Shown here: one piece after another, positions 49,225 through 57,636 of the stretch
How the letters are laid out: the number at the start of each line of letters is the position of its first letter
Position numbering within the stretch: position 1 is the first letter of the stretch
Source: Chromatiales bacterium
GTDB taxonomy: Bacteria; Pseudomonadota; Gammaproteobacteria; Steroidobacterales; GCA-2729495
Assembly: GCA_020831895.1 (NCBI GenBank)
Contig: JAFIFS010000097.1
Coordinates: 1 to 58,482, forward strand
DNA: 58,482 nucleotides
Direction of reading: 5' to 3'
Notes under the pieces: generated by a model
The model's database searches: none
Seen by the model: the letters and a program-made list of their open reading frames with translations, nothing else
Told to the model about the DNA's origin: nothing
Position numbers and translations under genes: made by a program

Positions 49225-50529
49225 TCAGGTCCAGGTACCGTTGGCGCCCTGCAGGCGCCGGAGCAGCGTGCGCAGGAACACCTTCATGAAGCGCAGCTGG
49301 CACTGGGGACTTGCCTGCTCGAGCAGCGTCGCGCTGACGCTGAGGATCGTGCTGGGCGCATGGGTGCGTACGCCGACGTTGCGCGTCGCGCCGCTGATGT
49401 AGCTGGACTCGCCGAAGCAGTCGCCCGGGCCGAGGGCACCGAGGTCACGGTCACGCGCCTCGACCGCACAGGTGCCTGACACGATCACGTAGAAGCGGTC
49501 ATCGCGCTCACCCTCGCGCACGATCCTCTCGTCGGCTGCGTATTCACGCCAGTCTGCCGCGCGAAGCAGCTCCCGGATGTCGGTCTCCGAGAAATCGTGA
49601 AAAAAGCTCAGCTGGCGCAGCAGCGCGAAGCGCCCGCGCAGGTCGTGGGCGGGTGGCTGCACGCGGAACTGCGCATAGGCTTCCGAGAGCCGTGCGGCAA
49701 ACTCGCTGCCACTGGAGTGGCGGTCGGCCGGGCGTTTCTGCAGCGCGACCGCGACGACATCCTCCAGCGCCTCGGGGATGCCCAGCCGCAGCGTGTGTAT
49801 CGGCGGCGGGGTCGCGTAGACGATCTGGTTCAGCAGGCGTGCCAGCGAACTGGACCGAAAGGGCCTGAAACCGGTCAGGAGTTCATAGAGCACTGCGCCA
49901 AGCGAATAGAGGTCGGTGGCCGGCGTGATCTCCAGCGACTGCACCTGCTCGGGCGACATGTAGCTCGGTGAGCCCGCGATGCCCTCGATGCGCGAGGTGT
50001 CGGAGTCGCTCCGCAGTGCAATGCCGAAATCAATGATGCGCACGTCATTGTCGTGCGTGAGCATGATGTTGCTCGGCTTGATATCGCGGTGGATCACGCC
50101 CCGCTTGTGCGCATAGTGCAGCGCTCGCGCAACCTTGAAGACCACCTGCACGACGTCCTCCACCGGCAGCAGGTTGTCGGGGCGGCAGTAAGCCTCGAGC
50201 GTGCGCGCCCGCTGCACGTGTTCCATCACGACGTAGTAAAGACCGTCTTCCTCACCCGCATCGTAGATCGGCAGGATGTTCGGGTGCTGCAGCCGGCCGA
50301 CCATCTGCGCCTCGTTGATGAACATCTTGCGCGCGATGCGCGCCTGCTGCGGGTCATCGTCACTGACGTGCCTGTAGACCTTGATCGCGACATCGCGACC
50401 GAAGAAAGGATCGTGGGAGAGATAGACCGCGCCGGTGCTGCCGCGTCCGACTTCGCGGATGATCGGGTACTTGCCGATCTGGCCGGGCACTGGCGCGCCC
50501 GCGCGGGCGCTGACTGCGGTTTGAACCAT
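49225..50529 (-). CDS. Serine/threonine protein kinase fused to a cyclic-nucleotide-binding domain
   Basis: A 434-aa soluble protein. The N-terminal Hanks-type kinase (about 18-285) has the glycine loop EVGRGSTGAVYL, lysine in DVAIKVY, catalytic loop IHRDIKPSNIML, DFG in IIDFGIAL and GSPSYMSPEQ. The C-terminal cNMP-binding domain (about 300-425) has FYVIVSGTCAVEA and a phosphate-binding cassette LGPGDCFGESSYISGATRN that keeps the glutamate and arginine needed for binding cyclic nucleotides. No membrane segment is present. The substrate is unknown. Kinase and second-messenger sensor are in one chain, so control by cAMP or cGMP is plausible (inference). It lies 37 bp upstream of no clear partner; pgpA precedes it on the same strand. 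Confidence 0.88.
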   Translation of the reverse strand: MVQTAVSARAGAPVPGQIGKYPIIREVGRGSTGAVYLSHDPFFGRDVAIKVYRHVSDDDPQQARIARKMFINEAQMVGRLQHPNILPIYDAGEEDGLYYVVMEHVQRARTLEAYCRPDNLLPVEDVVQVVFKVARALHYAHKRGVIHRDIKPSNIMLTHDNDVRIIDFGIALRSDSDTSRIEGIAGSPSYMSPEQVQSLEITPATDLYSLGAVLYELLTGFRPFRSSSLARLLNQIVYATPPPIHTLRLGIPEALEDVVAVALQKRPADRHSSGSEFAARLSEAYAQFRVQPPAHDLRGRFALLRQLSFFHDFSETDIRELLRAADWREYAADERIVREGERDDRFYVIVSGTCAVEARDRDLGALGPGDCFGESSYISGATRNVGVRTHAPSTILSVSATLLEQASPQCQLRFMKVFLRTLLRRLQGANGTWT

Positions 50530-50566
50530 TCCCTGGTGACCCGGCCGGGGCTGACCCGGCTGAGGG

Positions 50567-51076
50567 TCACGCCATGAGCGTCAGCAGGTACTGCAGGCCA
50601 ATCAGCGCCAGCGCTGCGTACACTGCTGCCAGAACGTCATCAAGCATAATTCCCCAGCCTCCCGGCGATCTGTGATCGATCTCGCGGATCGGCCAGGGCT
50701 TGGAAATATCCATGACCCGGAACGCCAGCAGCGCCGCCAGGATCCAGCCCGGGGTATCCGGCACGACGAGCAGCGTGGCGAGCATGCCGACGATCTCGTC
50801 GAGCACGATGCCGGGGTGATCCTTGCGGCCGAGGCGGCGCTCGCTCTCGCCGCAGAACCAGACGCCCGCGAGCAGCAGCCCGACGACCAGCGCCAGGTGC
50901 ACCGCCAGGCCTGGCGTCGGCAGCAGCCACCACGCGAACGCCGTCGCCGCAGAGGCCCAGGTGCCCGGCGCGCGAGGCAGCAGCCCGGTGCCCAGCCCGA
51001 AGCTGACCAGGTGCACCGGGTCGCGCAGGATGGTCCCCGCGGATGGCCCGGTACGCTGCGGCTTGCCAGCGTCCAT
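50567..51076 (-). CDS. pgpA: Phosphatidylglycerophosphatase A
   Basis: Dephosphorylates phosphatidylglycerophosphate in the inner membrane. The 169-aa protein has the signature FGLGTGLLPRAPGTWAS near the N-terminus, DEIVGMLATLLVVP in the middle, LLAFRVMDISKPWP and an ending DDVLAAVYAALALIGLQYLL, and four hydrophobic segments. It overlaps the thiL stop by ATGA and is the last gene of the rib-nusB-thiL-pgpA chain, the standard order in gammaproteobacteria. Confidence 0.94.
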   Translation of the reverse strand: MDAGKPQRTGPSAGTILRDPVHLVSFGLGTGLLPRAPGTWASAATAFAWWLLPTPGLAVHLALVVGLLLAGVWFCGESERRLGRKDHPGIVLDEIVGMLATLLVVPDTPGWILAALLAFRVMDISKPWPIREIDHRSPGGWGIMLDDVLAAVYAALALIGLQYLLTLMA

Positions 51077-52044
51077 CAGAAGTGGCTGAAACGCTCGCCT
51101 GCGGGTGGCGGGACAGGCTCACCCTGGCGCAGCCAGGTGATCCCGGGAGCTGCCGTGACGCGGCCGATCCGCGTAACCGGACAGCCCCAGCCGGCGCTCA
51201 CGCCCGCCAGCGCACGCTCGTGCCGCGGCGGCACGGTGAAGCACAGCTCGTAGTCATCCCCGCCATAGAGCGCGTGGGCGAGGGCCTGCTCCGCAGGCAG
51301 CAGCGCCAGCCCCCCCGAGCGCGGCAGCGCATCCAGCTCGACCTCCGCCCCTGCCCCGCTCGCCGAAAGCAGCCGAGCGAGGTCTGTCGCCAGGCCGTCA
51401 GAGAGGTCGAGCATCGCGCTGGCGATTCCACGCAGCGTGACACCCTCGGCACAGCGTGGTTCCGGGTACTCGAAGCGTGCCACCTGGCTGAGCTGCGCCG
51501 GAACCGCGGGCGCGCCCCCGGCCGCCAGCAGCAGCCGCCCGGCGACCGCGTCACCGGGCCAGCCCGTCACCCAGATACCGTCGCCGGGCCGTGCGCCGCT
51601 GCGCCGGATCGCCTGCCCGGGCGGCACATGGCCGAGCAGCGTGAGGCTCACGGCCCGCGGGCCTGCCACCGTATCGCCACCCACGAGCACGACCTCGAAG
51701 CGCCGCGCCAGCGCGAACAGGCCCTCGGCGAAACCGTCCAGCCAGGCCGGTTCAGGCGCCTCGAGGCTCAGCGACAGCAGCGCCCAGGCCGGCGTCGCGG
51801 CCATGGCCGCCAGGTCGCTCAGGTTGACCGCGAGGCAGCGGTGGCCCAACGAGCGCGCCGGGCTGGCCGGGAGAAAGTGCGTGCCCTCGACCAGCGTATC
51901 CACCGCACAGGCAAGCTCGCTCCCGGGCGGGAGACTGAGCAGCGCAGCATCGTCGCCGATACCCAGCGCCACGTCAGGCCGCGGCGGGGAGCGTCGGAAC
52001 CAGTGGCCGATCAGCTGGTCCTCGGAAGGCCTGCCCTCAGTCAC
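51076..52044 (-). CDS. thiL: Thiamine-monophosphate kinase
   Basis: Phosphorylates thiamine phosphate to the active diphosphate. The protein has the signature LGIGDDAALL near residue 30, CAVDTLVEGTHFLP, NLSDLAAMAATPAWALLSLSL, LVGGDTVAGP and DLSDGLATDLARLL, the full ThiL set. The start is uncertain: the GTG at 52044 (VTEGRPSEDQLIG) aligns best with ThiL N-termini and overlaps the nusB stop closely; an ATG at 52068 would overlap nusB more. The GTG start gives 322 residues. Confidence 0.94.
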   Translation of the reverse strand: MTEGRPSEDQLIGHWFRRSPPRPDVALGIGDDAALLSLPPGSELACAVDTLVEGTHFLPASPARSLGHRCLAVNLSDLAAMAATPAWALLSLSLEAPEPAWLDGFAEGLFALARRFEVVLVGGDTVAGPRAVSLTLLGHVPPGQAIRRSGARPGDGIWVTGWPGDAVAGRLLLAAGGAPAVPAQLSQVARFEYPEPRCAEGVTLRGIASAMLDLSDGLATDLARLLSASGAGAEVELDALPRSGGLALLPAEQALAHALYGGDDYELCFTVPPRHERALAGVSAGWGCPVTRIGRVTAAPGITWLRQGEPVPPPAGERFSHF

Positions 52045-52453
52045 GGGGACGCAGTCGGGCCGAGGCATCGTCGAGCACCGCATTGATGAACCGGTGGCTC
52101 TCGGGCCCGCCGAAGGACTTCGCGAGCTCGATGGCCTCGTTGATGATCACGCGCGTAGGCACGTCCGCCTGGCTGCGCAGTTCCGCGATGCCCAGCCACA
52201 GGATTGCCCGCTCAACAGGGTCGACCCGCTCCGCCGGCCGCGCGGCTGCCTGGGCGATCAACGCGTCGAGCTCGGGCCGATAGCGTGTCGCTTCTCCGAG
52301 CAGGCTGTCGAAGTACTGTGTATCGATGCCCTGTGCCTCGGCACGCTCGCGGAACTGGGCCGCGAGTTCCGCCCGCTCGTGCCCGCCTACCTGGTGCTGG
52401 TAAAGGGCCTGCACCAGCAGGCGCCGCGCGCCCCGCCTGCCGGAAACTGCCAT
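52037..52453 (-). CDS. nusB: Transcription antitermination factor NusB
   Basis: Binds boxA RNA with NusE (S10) and helps antitermination in rRNA operons. The 138-aa protein begins MAVSGRRGARRLLVQALYQHQ, followed by the family motifs DALIAQAAARPAERVDPVERAIL (shown here as its parts DALIAQAAARP and VDPVERAIL) and RVIINEAIELAKSFGG, and ends with RFINAVLDD. It follows ribH by 7 bp and overlaps thiL, which fits the standard ribH-nusB-thiL linkage. Confidence 0.95.
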   Translation of the reverse strand: MAVSGRRGARRLLVQALYQHQVGGHERAELAAQFRERAEAQGIDTQYFDSLLGEATRYRPELDALIAQAAARPAERVDPVERAILWLGIAELRSQADVPTRVIINEAIELAKSFGGPESHRFINAVLDDASARLRPRD

Positions 52454-52460
52454 GGCCGAC

Positions 52461-52928
52461 TCAGCCTTCCAGCTGACGCAGCAGGTTCAGCGTCTCCAGC
52501 ATCGCCAGCGCGGCCTCGTTGCCCTTGTTGCCGGCCTTGCCACCAGCCCGCGCCAGCGCCTGCTCGGCAGTGTCGCAGGTCAGCAGGCCGAAGCCGACCG
52601 GCAGGCCGAACTCCAGGCTCACGCGCTGCAGGCCTGCAGCCGCCTCGCTGCATACGAAGTCGAAGTGGGGCGTCTCGCCACGGATCACGGTGCCCAGCGC
52701 CACGATGCCGTCATGACGTCCAGCCTGCGCGAGCCGGCGGACCACGATCGGCAGCTCCCAGGCGCCGGGAACGCGCACGAGCTCCACCTCGTTCGGGCCC
52801 GCGCCGTGCCGGCGCAGGGTGTCGACCGCACCGTCGACGAGGCGCGCGACGACCAGCTCGTTGAAACGCGCCGCGACCACCGCAAAGCGTGCATCGCGCA
52901 CGACGAGCTGTCCTTCGATGACTTTCAT
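52461..52928 (-). CDS. ribH: 6,7-dimethyl-8-ribityllumazine synthase
   Basis: Condenses the ribityl-pyrimidinedione with 3,4-dihydroxy-2-butanone 4-phosphate, the penultimate riboflavin step. The 155-aa protein has the substrate segments ARFNELVVARLVDGAVD, VPGAWELPIVVRRLA, ALGTVIRGETPHFDFV and FGLPVGFGLLTCDTAEQA, and assembles into a capsid-like oligomer in relatives. It overlaps the ribBX stop by ATGA. The N-terminal start MKVIEGQLVVRDARFAVVAA is standard. Confidence 0.96.
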   Translation of the reverse strand: MKVIEGQLVVRDARFAVVAARFNELVVARLVDGAVDTLRRHGAGPNEVELVRVPGAWELPIVVRRLAQAGRHDGIVALGTVIRGETPHFDFVCSEAAAGLQRVSLEFGLPVGFGLLTCDTAEQALARAGGKAGNKGNEAALAMLETLNLLRQLEG

Positions 52929-54100
52929 GGATGTCCTGTCACGGTTCCGGTGGTCACGTACTCTACTACCTCGAGGCCGAAGCCGGAAATGCCGTGCATC
53001 TGCTTCGGTGCGCTCAGCACGCGCATGCGGCGGATACCCAGGTCACGCAGGATCTGGGCGCCGGTCCCGTAGGTCCTGAGGGTGGCAGAGCCCTGCTCGG
53101 GCACCGACTCGAGGTCCGGCGCCGGCGTCAGCCGCCGTACCGCCCGCATGAGCGTCCGCGGGTTTTCCGTGTAGCGCAGCAGGACCACGACGCCGTTGCC
53201 TGAAGCCGCTATCTCCTCGAGGGCCGAGCGCAGAGGCCAGCCCAGCTCGGGACTCTGGATGCCGATCACATCGCCCAGCGTATCCTGCACGTGCACGCGG
53301 ACCAGCGGCGGCTGGGCGGCATCGAGCTCGCCACGCACCATCGCGATGTGCACGTTGCGGTTCACGTGGTCCTCGTAGCAGAGCATCCTGAACGGCCCGA
53401 ACTCCGTCATCACCTGCTGGTCGGAGATCCGCTCGACCGACTCCTCCTTCTGCAGGCGGTAGCGGATCAGGTCGGCGATGCTGCCGATCTTCAGCCCGTG
53501 CTCGCGCGCGAACACCTCGAGCTGCGGGCGCCGCGCCATGGTGCCGTCCTCGTTCAGGATCTCGACGATGACCGAGGCCGGCTCGAGCCCTGCCAGCCTG
53601 GCGAGGTCACAGCCGGCCTCGGTATGGCCGGCACGGGTCAGCACGCCACCGGGTTGGGCCATCAGCGGGAAGATGTGGCCGGGCTGGCGCAGGTCCTCGG
53701 CCCGGGCCTCCGGGGACACGGCGACGCGCACGGTGCGCGCGCGGTCGTGCGCGGAGATGCCGGTGGTGACACCCTCGGCCGCCTCGATCGACACGGTGAA
53801 GTTGGTCGAGTGCTCGGCGTCGGTCGCGTTGACCATCAGCGGCAGGCGCAGCTGCTGGCAGCGCTGGCGGGTGAGCGTCAGGCAGATCAGACCGCGCCCG
53901 AAGCGCGCCATGAAGTTGATGTCTTCCGGGCGCACGCGCGCAGCCGCCATGACCAGGTCGCCCTCGTTCTCGCGGTCCTCGTCGTCGACGACGATCACCA
54001 TCCGTCCCTCCCGGATGTCGGCGATGATCTCCTCGATATCACTGAAGGCCGGCGACCCGGCGGAATCTGGCGGCCCGTGCGGGCCTGTCTGCTCATTCAT
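52925..54100 (-). CDS. ribB: 3,4-dihydroxy-2-butanone-4-phosphate synthase fused to a degenerate GTP cyclohydrolase II domain (RibBX type)
   Basis: Makes the four-carbon unit for riboflavin from ribulose 5-phosphate. The N-terminal RibB domain (about 20-215) is complete, with VDDEDRENEGDLVMAA and the AGHTEAGCDLARLAG motif. The C-terminal half (about 225-390) has the GTP cyclohydrolase II fold, but the zinc site (normally CLTGDVFGSLRCDCG-like) reads QDTLGDVIGIQSPELG with no cysteine, so it cannot bind zinc in the usual way. This matches the RibBX arrangement known from other gammaproteobacteria, where a separate RibA does the GTP step; no ribA is in this window. ATGA overlaps join it to ribE and ribH. 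Confidence 0.92.
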   Translation of the reverse strand: MNEQTGPHGPPDSAGSPAFSDIEEIIADIREGRMVIVVDDEDRENEGDLVMAAARVRPEDINFMARFGRGLICLTLTRQRCQQLRLPLMVNATDAEHSTNFTVSIEAAEGVTTGISAHDRARTVRVAVSPEARAEDLRQPGHIFPLMAQPGGVLTRAGHTEAGCDLARLAGLEPASVIVEILNEDGTMARRPQLEVFAREHGLKIGSIADLIRYRLQKEESVERISDQQVMTEFGPFRMLCYEDHVNRNVHIAMVRGELDAAQPPLVRVHVQDTLGDVIGIQSPELGWPLRSALEEIAASGNGVVVLLRYTENPRTLMRAVRRLTPAPDLESVPEQGSATLRTYGTGAQILRDLGIRRMRVLSAPKQMHGISGFGLEVVEYVTTGTVTGHP

Positions 54101-54693
54101 TGCTCACGTCCGATCAGGCGCTCAAGGTAGCGCGCCAGCAGGTCCACCTCGATATTGACGACGGTGCCCTCGCGGTAGCCATTCATGACCGTATGCGACA
54201 GCGTATGCGGCACCAGGTGCACGCCCAGGCGCTGCCCGTCGATGGCGTTGACGGTCAGGCTGACGCCGTCGATGCAGATCGAGCCCTTCACGGCGACATA
54301 GCGCATCAGCGCCTCGGGCAGCTCGACCCACAGGCTGAGAGACTCCTCGCGCGGCTCCAGGGCAGCCACGCGACCGAGACCGTCGACGTGCCCGCTCACC
54401 AGGTGCCCGCCCAGGGGGTCGGCCAGCGTCAGCGCAGGCTCGACGTTGACCTGGACGCCCTCGGCCAGCGAGCCGAGACTGGTCACGCGCAGGGTTTCCA
54501 CCGAAATGTCGGCGACGAAACGCTCCTGACCGGACTCCACCGCGGTCAGGCAGACGCCGTTGACCGCGATGCTATCACCCGGGCGCACGGTTCGCGTGAA
54601 AGGTGCCGGGAGCGTGACCGTGATGCGGCGGTTGTCGGGCGTATCCTGCAGGGCGGTGACCTGTCCCACCTGCTGGACGATTCCGGTAAACAT
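54097..54693 (-). CDS. ribE: Riboflavin synthase, alpha subunit
   Basis: Dismutates two 6,7-dimethyl-8-ribityllumazine molecules to riboflavin. The 198-aa protein is two tandem lumazine-binding domains: the first starts MFTGIVQQVGQV and has DSIAVNGVCLTAV; the second has LVSGHVDGLGRV and GSICIDGVSLTVN. It overlaps both neighbours by ATGA (ribD upstream, ribBX downstream), so the rib genes are translationally coupled. The symbol ribC is used for this gene in some species. Confidence 0.96.
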   Translation of the reverse strand: MFTGIVQQVGQVTALQDTPDNRRITVTLPAPFTRTVRPGDSIAVNGVCLTAVESGQERFVADISVETLRVTSLGSLAEGVQVNVEPALTLADPLGGHLVSGHVDGLGRVAALEPREESLSLWVELPEALMRYVAVKGSICIDGVSLTVNAIDGQRLGVHLVPHTLSHTVMNGYREGTVVNIEVDLLARYLERLIGREQ

Positions 54694-55796
54694 CAGCTTT
54701 CCCCTGCAAGATAGACGAGACGAAGGTCGTCGCCGACACGCCTGACCTCGGCAAGCCTGAATGACGGCCGGTCATCCATGCGCTCAAGCGCAGGCAGCGA
54801 GAACATGCCGCGGGCGCCTGCGCCGAGCACATGAGCCGCCTGGTAGACCACAAGCTCGTCGACCAGGCCGGCGGCGAGCAGCGCGCCGTTCAGTGACGGG
54901 CCGGCCTCGACCAGCACCTCGTTGAGTTCGCGCGCGGCGAGCGCCTGGATGACGGCATCGATGCGAAGCCTGCCGGTCTCATCAGCGGGCAGCAGCGCAA
55001 GCTCGGCTCCGGCCGCTTCCAGCGCCTCCCGCCTCGGCACCCCGGCCTCGGTCGCCAGCAGCAGCAACGGGCCGGCCTCGCTGAACAGGCGCGCCGAGGG
55101 CGACACCCGGAGGCGGCTGTCGAGCACGATGCGCAGCGGCTGGCGCAGCGGCGCGGTGAAGGCGCTGCGCACGGTCAGCTGGGGATCATCAGCCAGTACG
55201 GTACCGCTGCCGGTCAGGATCGCGTCGCAGCGAGCACGCAGCCGCTGCACGTCGGCGCGGGCTGCCTCGCCCGTGATCCAGCGCGAGGCGCCGCTGGCGA
55301 GCGCGGTGCGGCCATCGAGGCTGGCGGCGATCTTGCAGCGGATCCACGGCCGCCTGCGCCTGAGCCGGCTCTCGAACCCCGGGTTCAGCGCCCGGGCCTG
55401 CGCTTCCAGCAGGCCCGCGCTGACCGCGATGCCGGCCCCTGCCAGCACGCGGGCGCCGCCGCCGGCCACCCGCGGATCCGGGTCCGGCGCAGCGTAGACG
55501 ACGCGGCTGATGCCGGCGCCAACCAGGGCATCGGTGCAGGGCGGGGTGCGACCGGTGTGGCAGCAGGGCTCCAGCGTCACGTAGGCCGTCGCGCCGCGGG
55601 CCGCGGCCCCGGCGGCCCTCAGCGCGACCACCTCCGCGTGCGGCCCGCCGGCCACTTCGTGCCAGCCTTCGCCAACCACGACGCCGTCGCGCACCAGCAC
55701 GCAGCCGACGCGGGGGTTCGGGTGGGTCGTGTTCAGGGCGCGGCCGGCCAGCTCCAGCGCGCGCGCCATGTGGCGGCGATCCGCGGACTCCTGCAC
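54693..55796 (-). CDS. ribD: Bifunctional riboflavin deaminase/reductase
   Basis: Deaminates and reduces the pyrimidine intermediate early in riboflavin synthesis. The N-terminal deaminase domain has the zinc motif GGPHAEVVALRAAG and YVTLEPCCHTGRTPPC; the C-terminal reductase domain begins around residue 150 (RCKIAASLDGRTAL) and has EVLVEAGPSLNGALL. The 367-aa length is standard. It starts with GTG at 55796, directly after the nrdR TAG, with no gap. No FMN riboswitch (RFN element) is visible before it, and none precedes ribBX, so control must lie upstream or elsewhere. Confidence 0.95.
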   Translation of the reverse strand: MQESADRRHMARALELAGRALNTTHPNPRVGCVLVRDGVVVGEGWHEVAGGPHAEVVALRAAGAAARGATAYVTLEPCCHTGRTPPCTDALVGAGISRVVYAAPDPDPRVAGGGARVLAGAGIAVSAGLLEAQARALNPGFESRLRRRRPWIRCKIAASLDGRTALASGASRWITGEAARADVQRLRARCDAILTGSGTVLADDPQLTVRSAFTAPLRQPLRIVLDSRLRVSPSARLFSEAGPLLLLATEAGVPRREALEAAGAELALLPADETGRLRIDAVIQALAARELNEVLVEAGPSLNGALLAAGLVDELVVYQAAHVLGAGARGMFSLPALERMDDRPSFRLAEVRRVGDDLRLVYLAGES

Positions 55797-56303
55797 CTAC
55801 TTGTCCTCATCCGGCAGCAGCGACATCTGGTCGCGGCGCTGGTCCTCGGCCGCCAGCTCCTGCAAGCGCCGTATCTCCTCCTCGAACGCGGTCACGTCCT
55901 GGAAGCTGCGGTAAACCGACGCGTAGCGGACGTAGGCCACCTCGTCCAGCGCCCGCAGGCGCTCCATCACCTGCTCGCCAATCACGCGCGAGGCCACCTC
56001 GCGCTCACCCATGGTCTGGAGCGCATGGGTGACCCGCGCCAGCGCCTGCTCGAGCGCCTCGCTGCTCACGGGCCGTTTCTCCAGCGCACGCACCATGCTG
56101 TTGCGGAGCTTGCCCTCGTCGAAGGGCTCGCGCGTATCGTCACGCTTGATCACGCGGGGCATCACCAGCTCGGCCGTCTCGAAGGTCGTGAAGCGCTCGC
56201 CGCAGTCAAGGCACTCGCGACGCCGACGAATCTGACGCCCTTCCGCCGCGAGGCGGGAGTCGATCACCTTGGTCTCGGCGTGACTGCAGAACGGGCAGTG
56301 CAT
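55797..56303 (-). CDS. nrdR: Transcriptional repressor NrdR
   Basis: Represses ribonucleotide reductase genes when ATP or dATP is high. The 168-aa protein has an N-terminal zinc ribbon ([15 protein letters not shown] and [12 protein letters not shown]) and an ATP-cone domain ([19 protein letters not shown] and [11 protein letters not shown]). It is located between glyA and ribD as in many gammaproteobacteria. The start MHCPFC is invariant in the family. It is followed immediately by ribD. Confidence 0.96.
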   Translation of the reverse strand: MHCPFCSHAETKVIDSRLAAEGRQIRRRRECLDCGERFTTFETAELVMPRVIKRDDTREPFDEGKLRNSMVRALEKRPVSSEALEQALARVTHALQTMGEREVASRVIGEQVMERLRALDEVAYVRYASVYRSFQDVTAFEEEIRRLQELAAEDQRRDQMSLLPDEDK

Positions 56304-56319
56304 GGCCCGCGCCAGCCGC

Positions 56320-57573
56320 TCACCGGTAGACGGGGAAGCGCGCGCAGAGCGCGTGGACCTCGTGGCGGACCTGGTCGATCACAGACTGATCCTCCGGCGC
56401 GGAGAGCACCCGGCGCACCCAGTCGGCCACGGCGCGGATCTCGCCCGGGCCAAAGCCCCGCGTCGTCACGGCCGGGGTCCCGATCCGGATCCCGCTGGTG
56501 ACAAAGGGTGAACGCGGATCGTTTGGCACCGCGTTCTTGTTCACCGTGATGTGCGCGCGCCCGAGCGCGGCGTCGGCATCCTTGCCGGTCAACTCCCGGT
56601 CGGTCAGGTCGACGAGGAACATGTGGTTGTCGGTGCCGCCGGAGACGATCCGGAATCCGTGGCCAGCCAGCGACTCGGCGAACAGCCGCGCGTTGTCGAC
56701 CACCTGGCGCTGGTAGTCGCGGAACTCCGGCTGCAGCGCCTCGAGGAAGGCAACCGCCTTGGCCGCGATCACATGCATCAGCGGCCCGCCCTGCGTGCCG
56801 GGAAACACCAGGGACTGCAGCTTCTTCGTCACCTCCGGGTTGTCCCGGGCGAGTATCAGGCCACCGCGCGGGCCGCGCAGTGTCTTGTGGGTCGTCGTCG
56901 TGACCACGTCGGCCAGCGGGACCGGGTTCGGGTACTGCCCGCCGGCGACGAGACCGGCCACGTGGGCCATGTCGACCACCAGCCAGGCACCCACCTCGTC
57001 GGCGATCTGCCGGAAACGTGCCCAGTCGACGACGCGGGAGTAGGCCGAGAACCCGGCGATGACCATGCGCGGGCGATGCTCGCGGGCGAGCTCGGCGGCC
57101 GCGTCGTAATCGATCTCGCCCGTCGACTCGACGAGGCCATAGGCCAGAGGCTGGTACAGCCGCCCGGAGAAGTTGACCGGCGAGCCATGGGTCAGGTGGC
57201 CACCGTGCGCGAGGCTCATGCCAAGGATCTTGTCACCAGGCTCCAGCAGCGCCATGTATACGGCGGCATTGGCCTGCGAACCCGAGTGCGGCTGCACGTT
57301 CGCATAGTCGGCGCCGAACAGCTGGCAGGCGCGGCTGATGGCCAGCACCTCGGCCTGGTCGACGAACTCGCAGCCCCCGTAGTAGCGCTTGCCGGGATAG
57401 CCCTCGGCATACTTGTTCGTCAGGACAGAGCCCTGGGCCTCGAGCACGCGCGGACTGGCGTAGTTCTCCGAGGCAATCAGCTCGATGTGCTCTTCCTGGC
57501 GCTGGCGCTCGCTGGCCATTGCGCCAGCCAGCTCGTCGTCGAAACCGGCGATCGTCCATTCGCGCGTGAACAT
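56320..57573 (-). CDS. glyA: Serine hydroxymethyltransferase
   Basis: Converts serine and tetrahydrofolate to glycine and 5,10-methylene-THF, the main one-carbon source. The 417-aa protein matches the usual length exactly. The PLP lysine is in [17 protein letters not shown]; other signatures are [20 protein letters not shown] and [22 protein letters not shown] lies 7 bases before the start. It heads the glyA-nrdR-rib chain on the minus strand. A -10-like TAAAAT lies upstream in the gap before the deacetylase gene, without a clear -35. Confidence 0.97.
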   Translation of the reverse strand: MFTREWTIAGFDDELAGAMASERQRQEEHIELIASENYASPRVLEAQGSVLTNKYAEGYPGKRYYGGCEFVDQAEVLAISRACQLFGADYANVQPHSGSQANAAVYMALLEPGDKILGMSLAHGGHLTHGSPVNFSGRLYQPLAYGLVESTGEIDYDAAAELAREHRPRMVIAGFSAYSRVVDWARFRQIADEVGAWLVVDMAHVAGLVAGGQYPNPVPLADVVTTTTHKTLRGPRGGLILARDNPEVTKKLQSLVFPGTQGGPLMHVIAAKAVAFLEALQPEFRDYQRQVVDNARLFAESLAGHGFRIVSGGTDNHMFLVDLTDRELTGKDADAALGRAHITVNKNAVPNDPRSPFVTSGIRIGTPAVTTRGFGPGEIRAVADWVRRVLSAPEDQSVIDQVRHEVHALCARFPVYR

Positions 57574-57636
57574 GGGGGTCTCCGCGGGGGAAAGTGACCC
57601 ATTTTACCCGACCCGCAGGCGCTCTGCCGGGAGGCT

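Noticed and set aside
54693-57636. FMN riboswitch (RFN element) or other riboswitch upstream of ribD, ribBX or glyA
   Set aside because: The rib genes overlap each other or abut nrdR with no leader space, and the 63-bp region before glyA is too short and shows no conserved riboswitch blocks.
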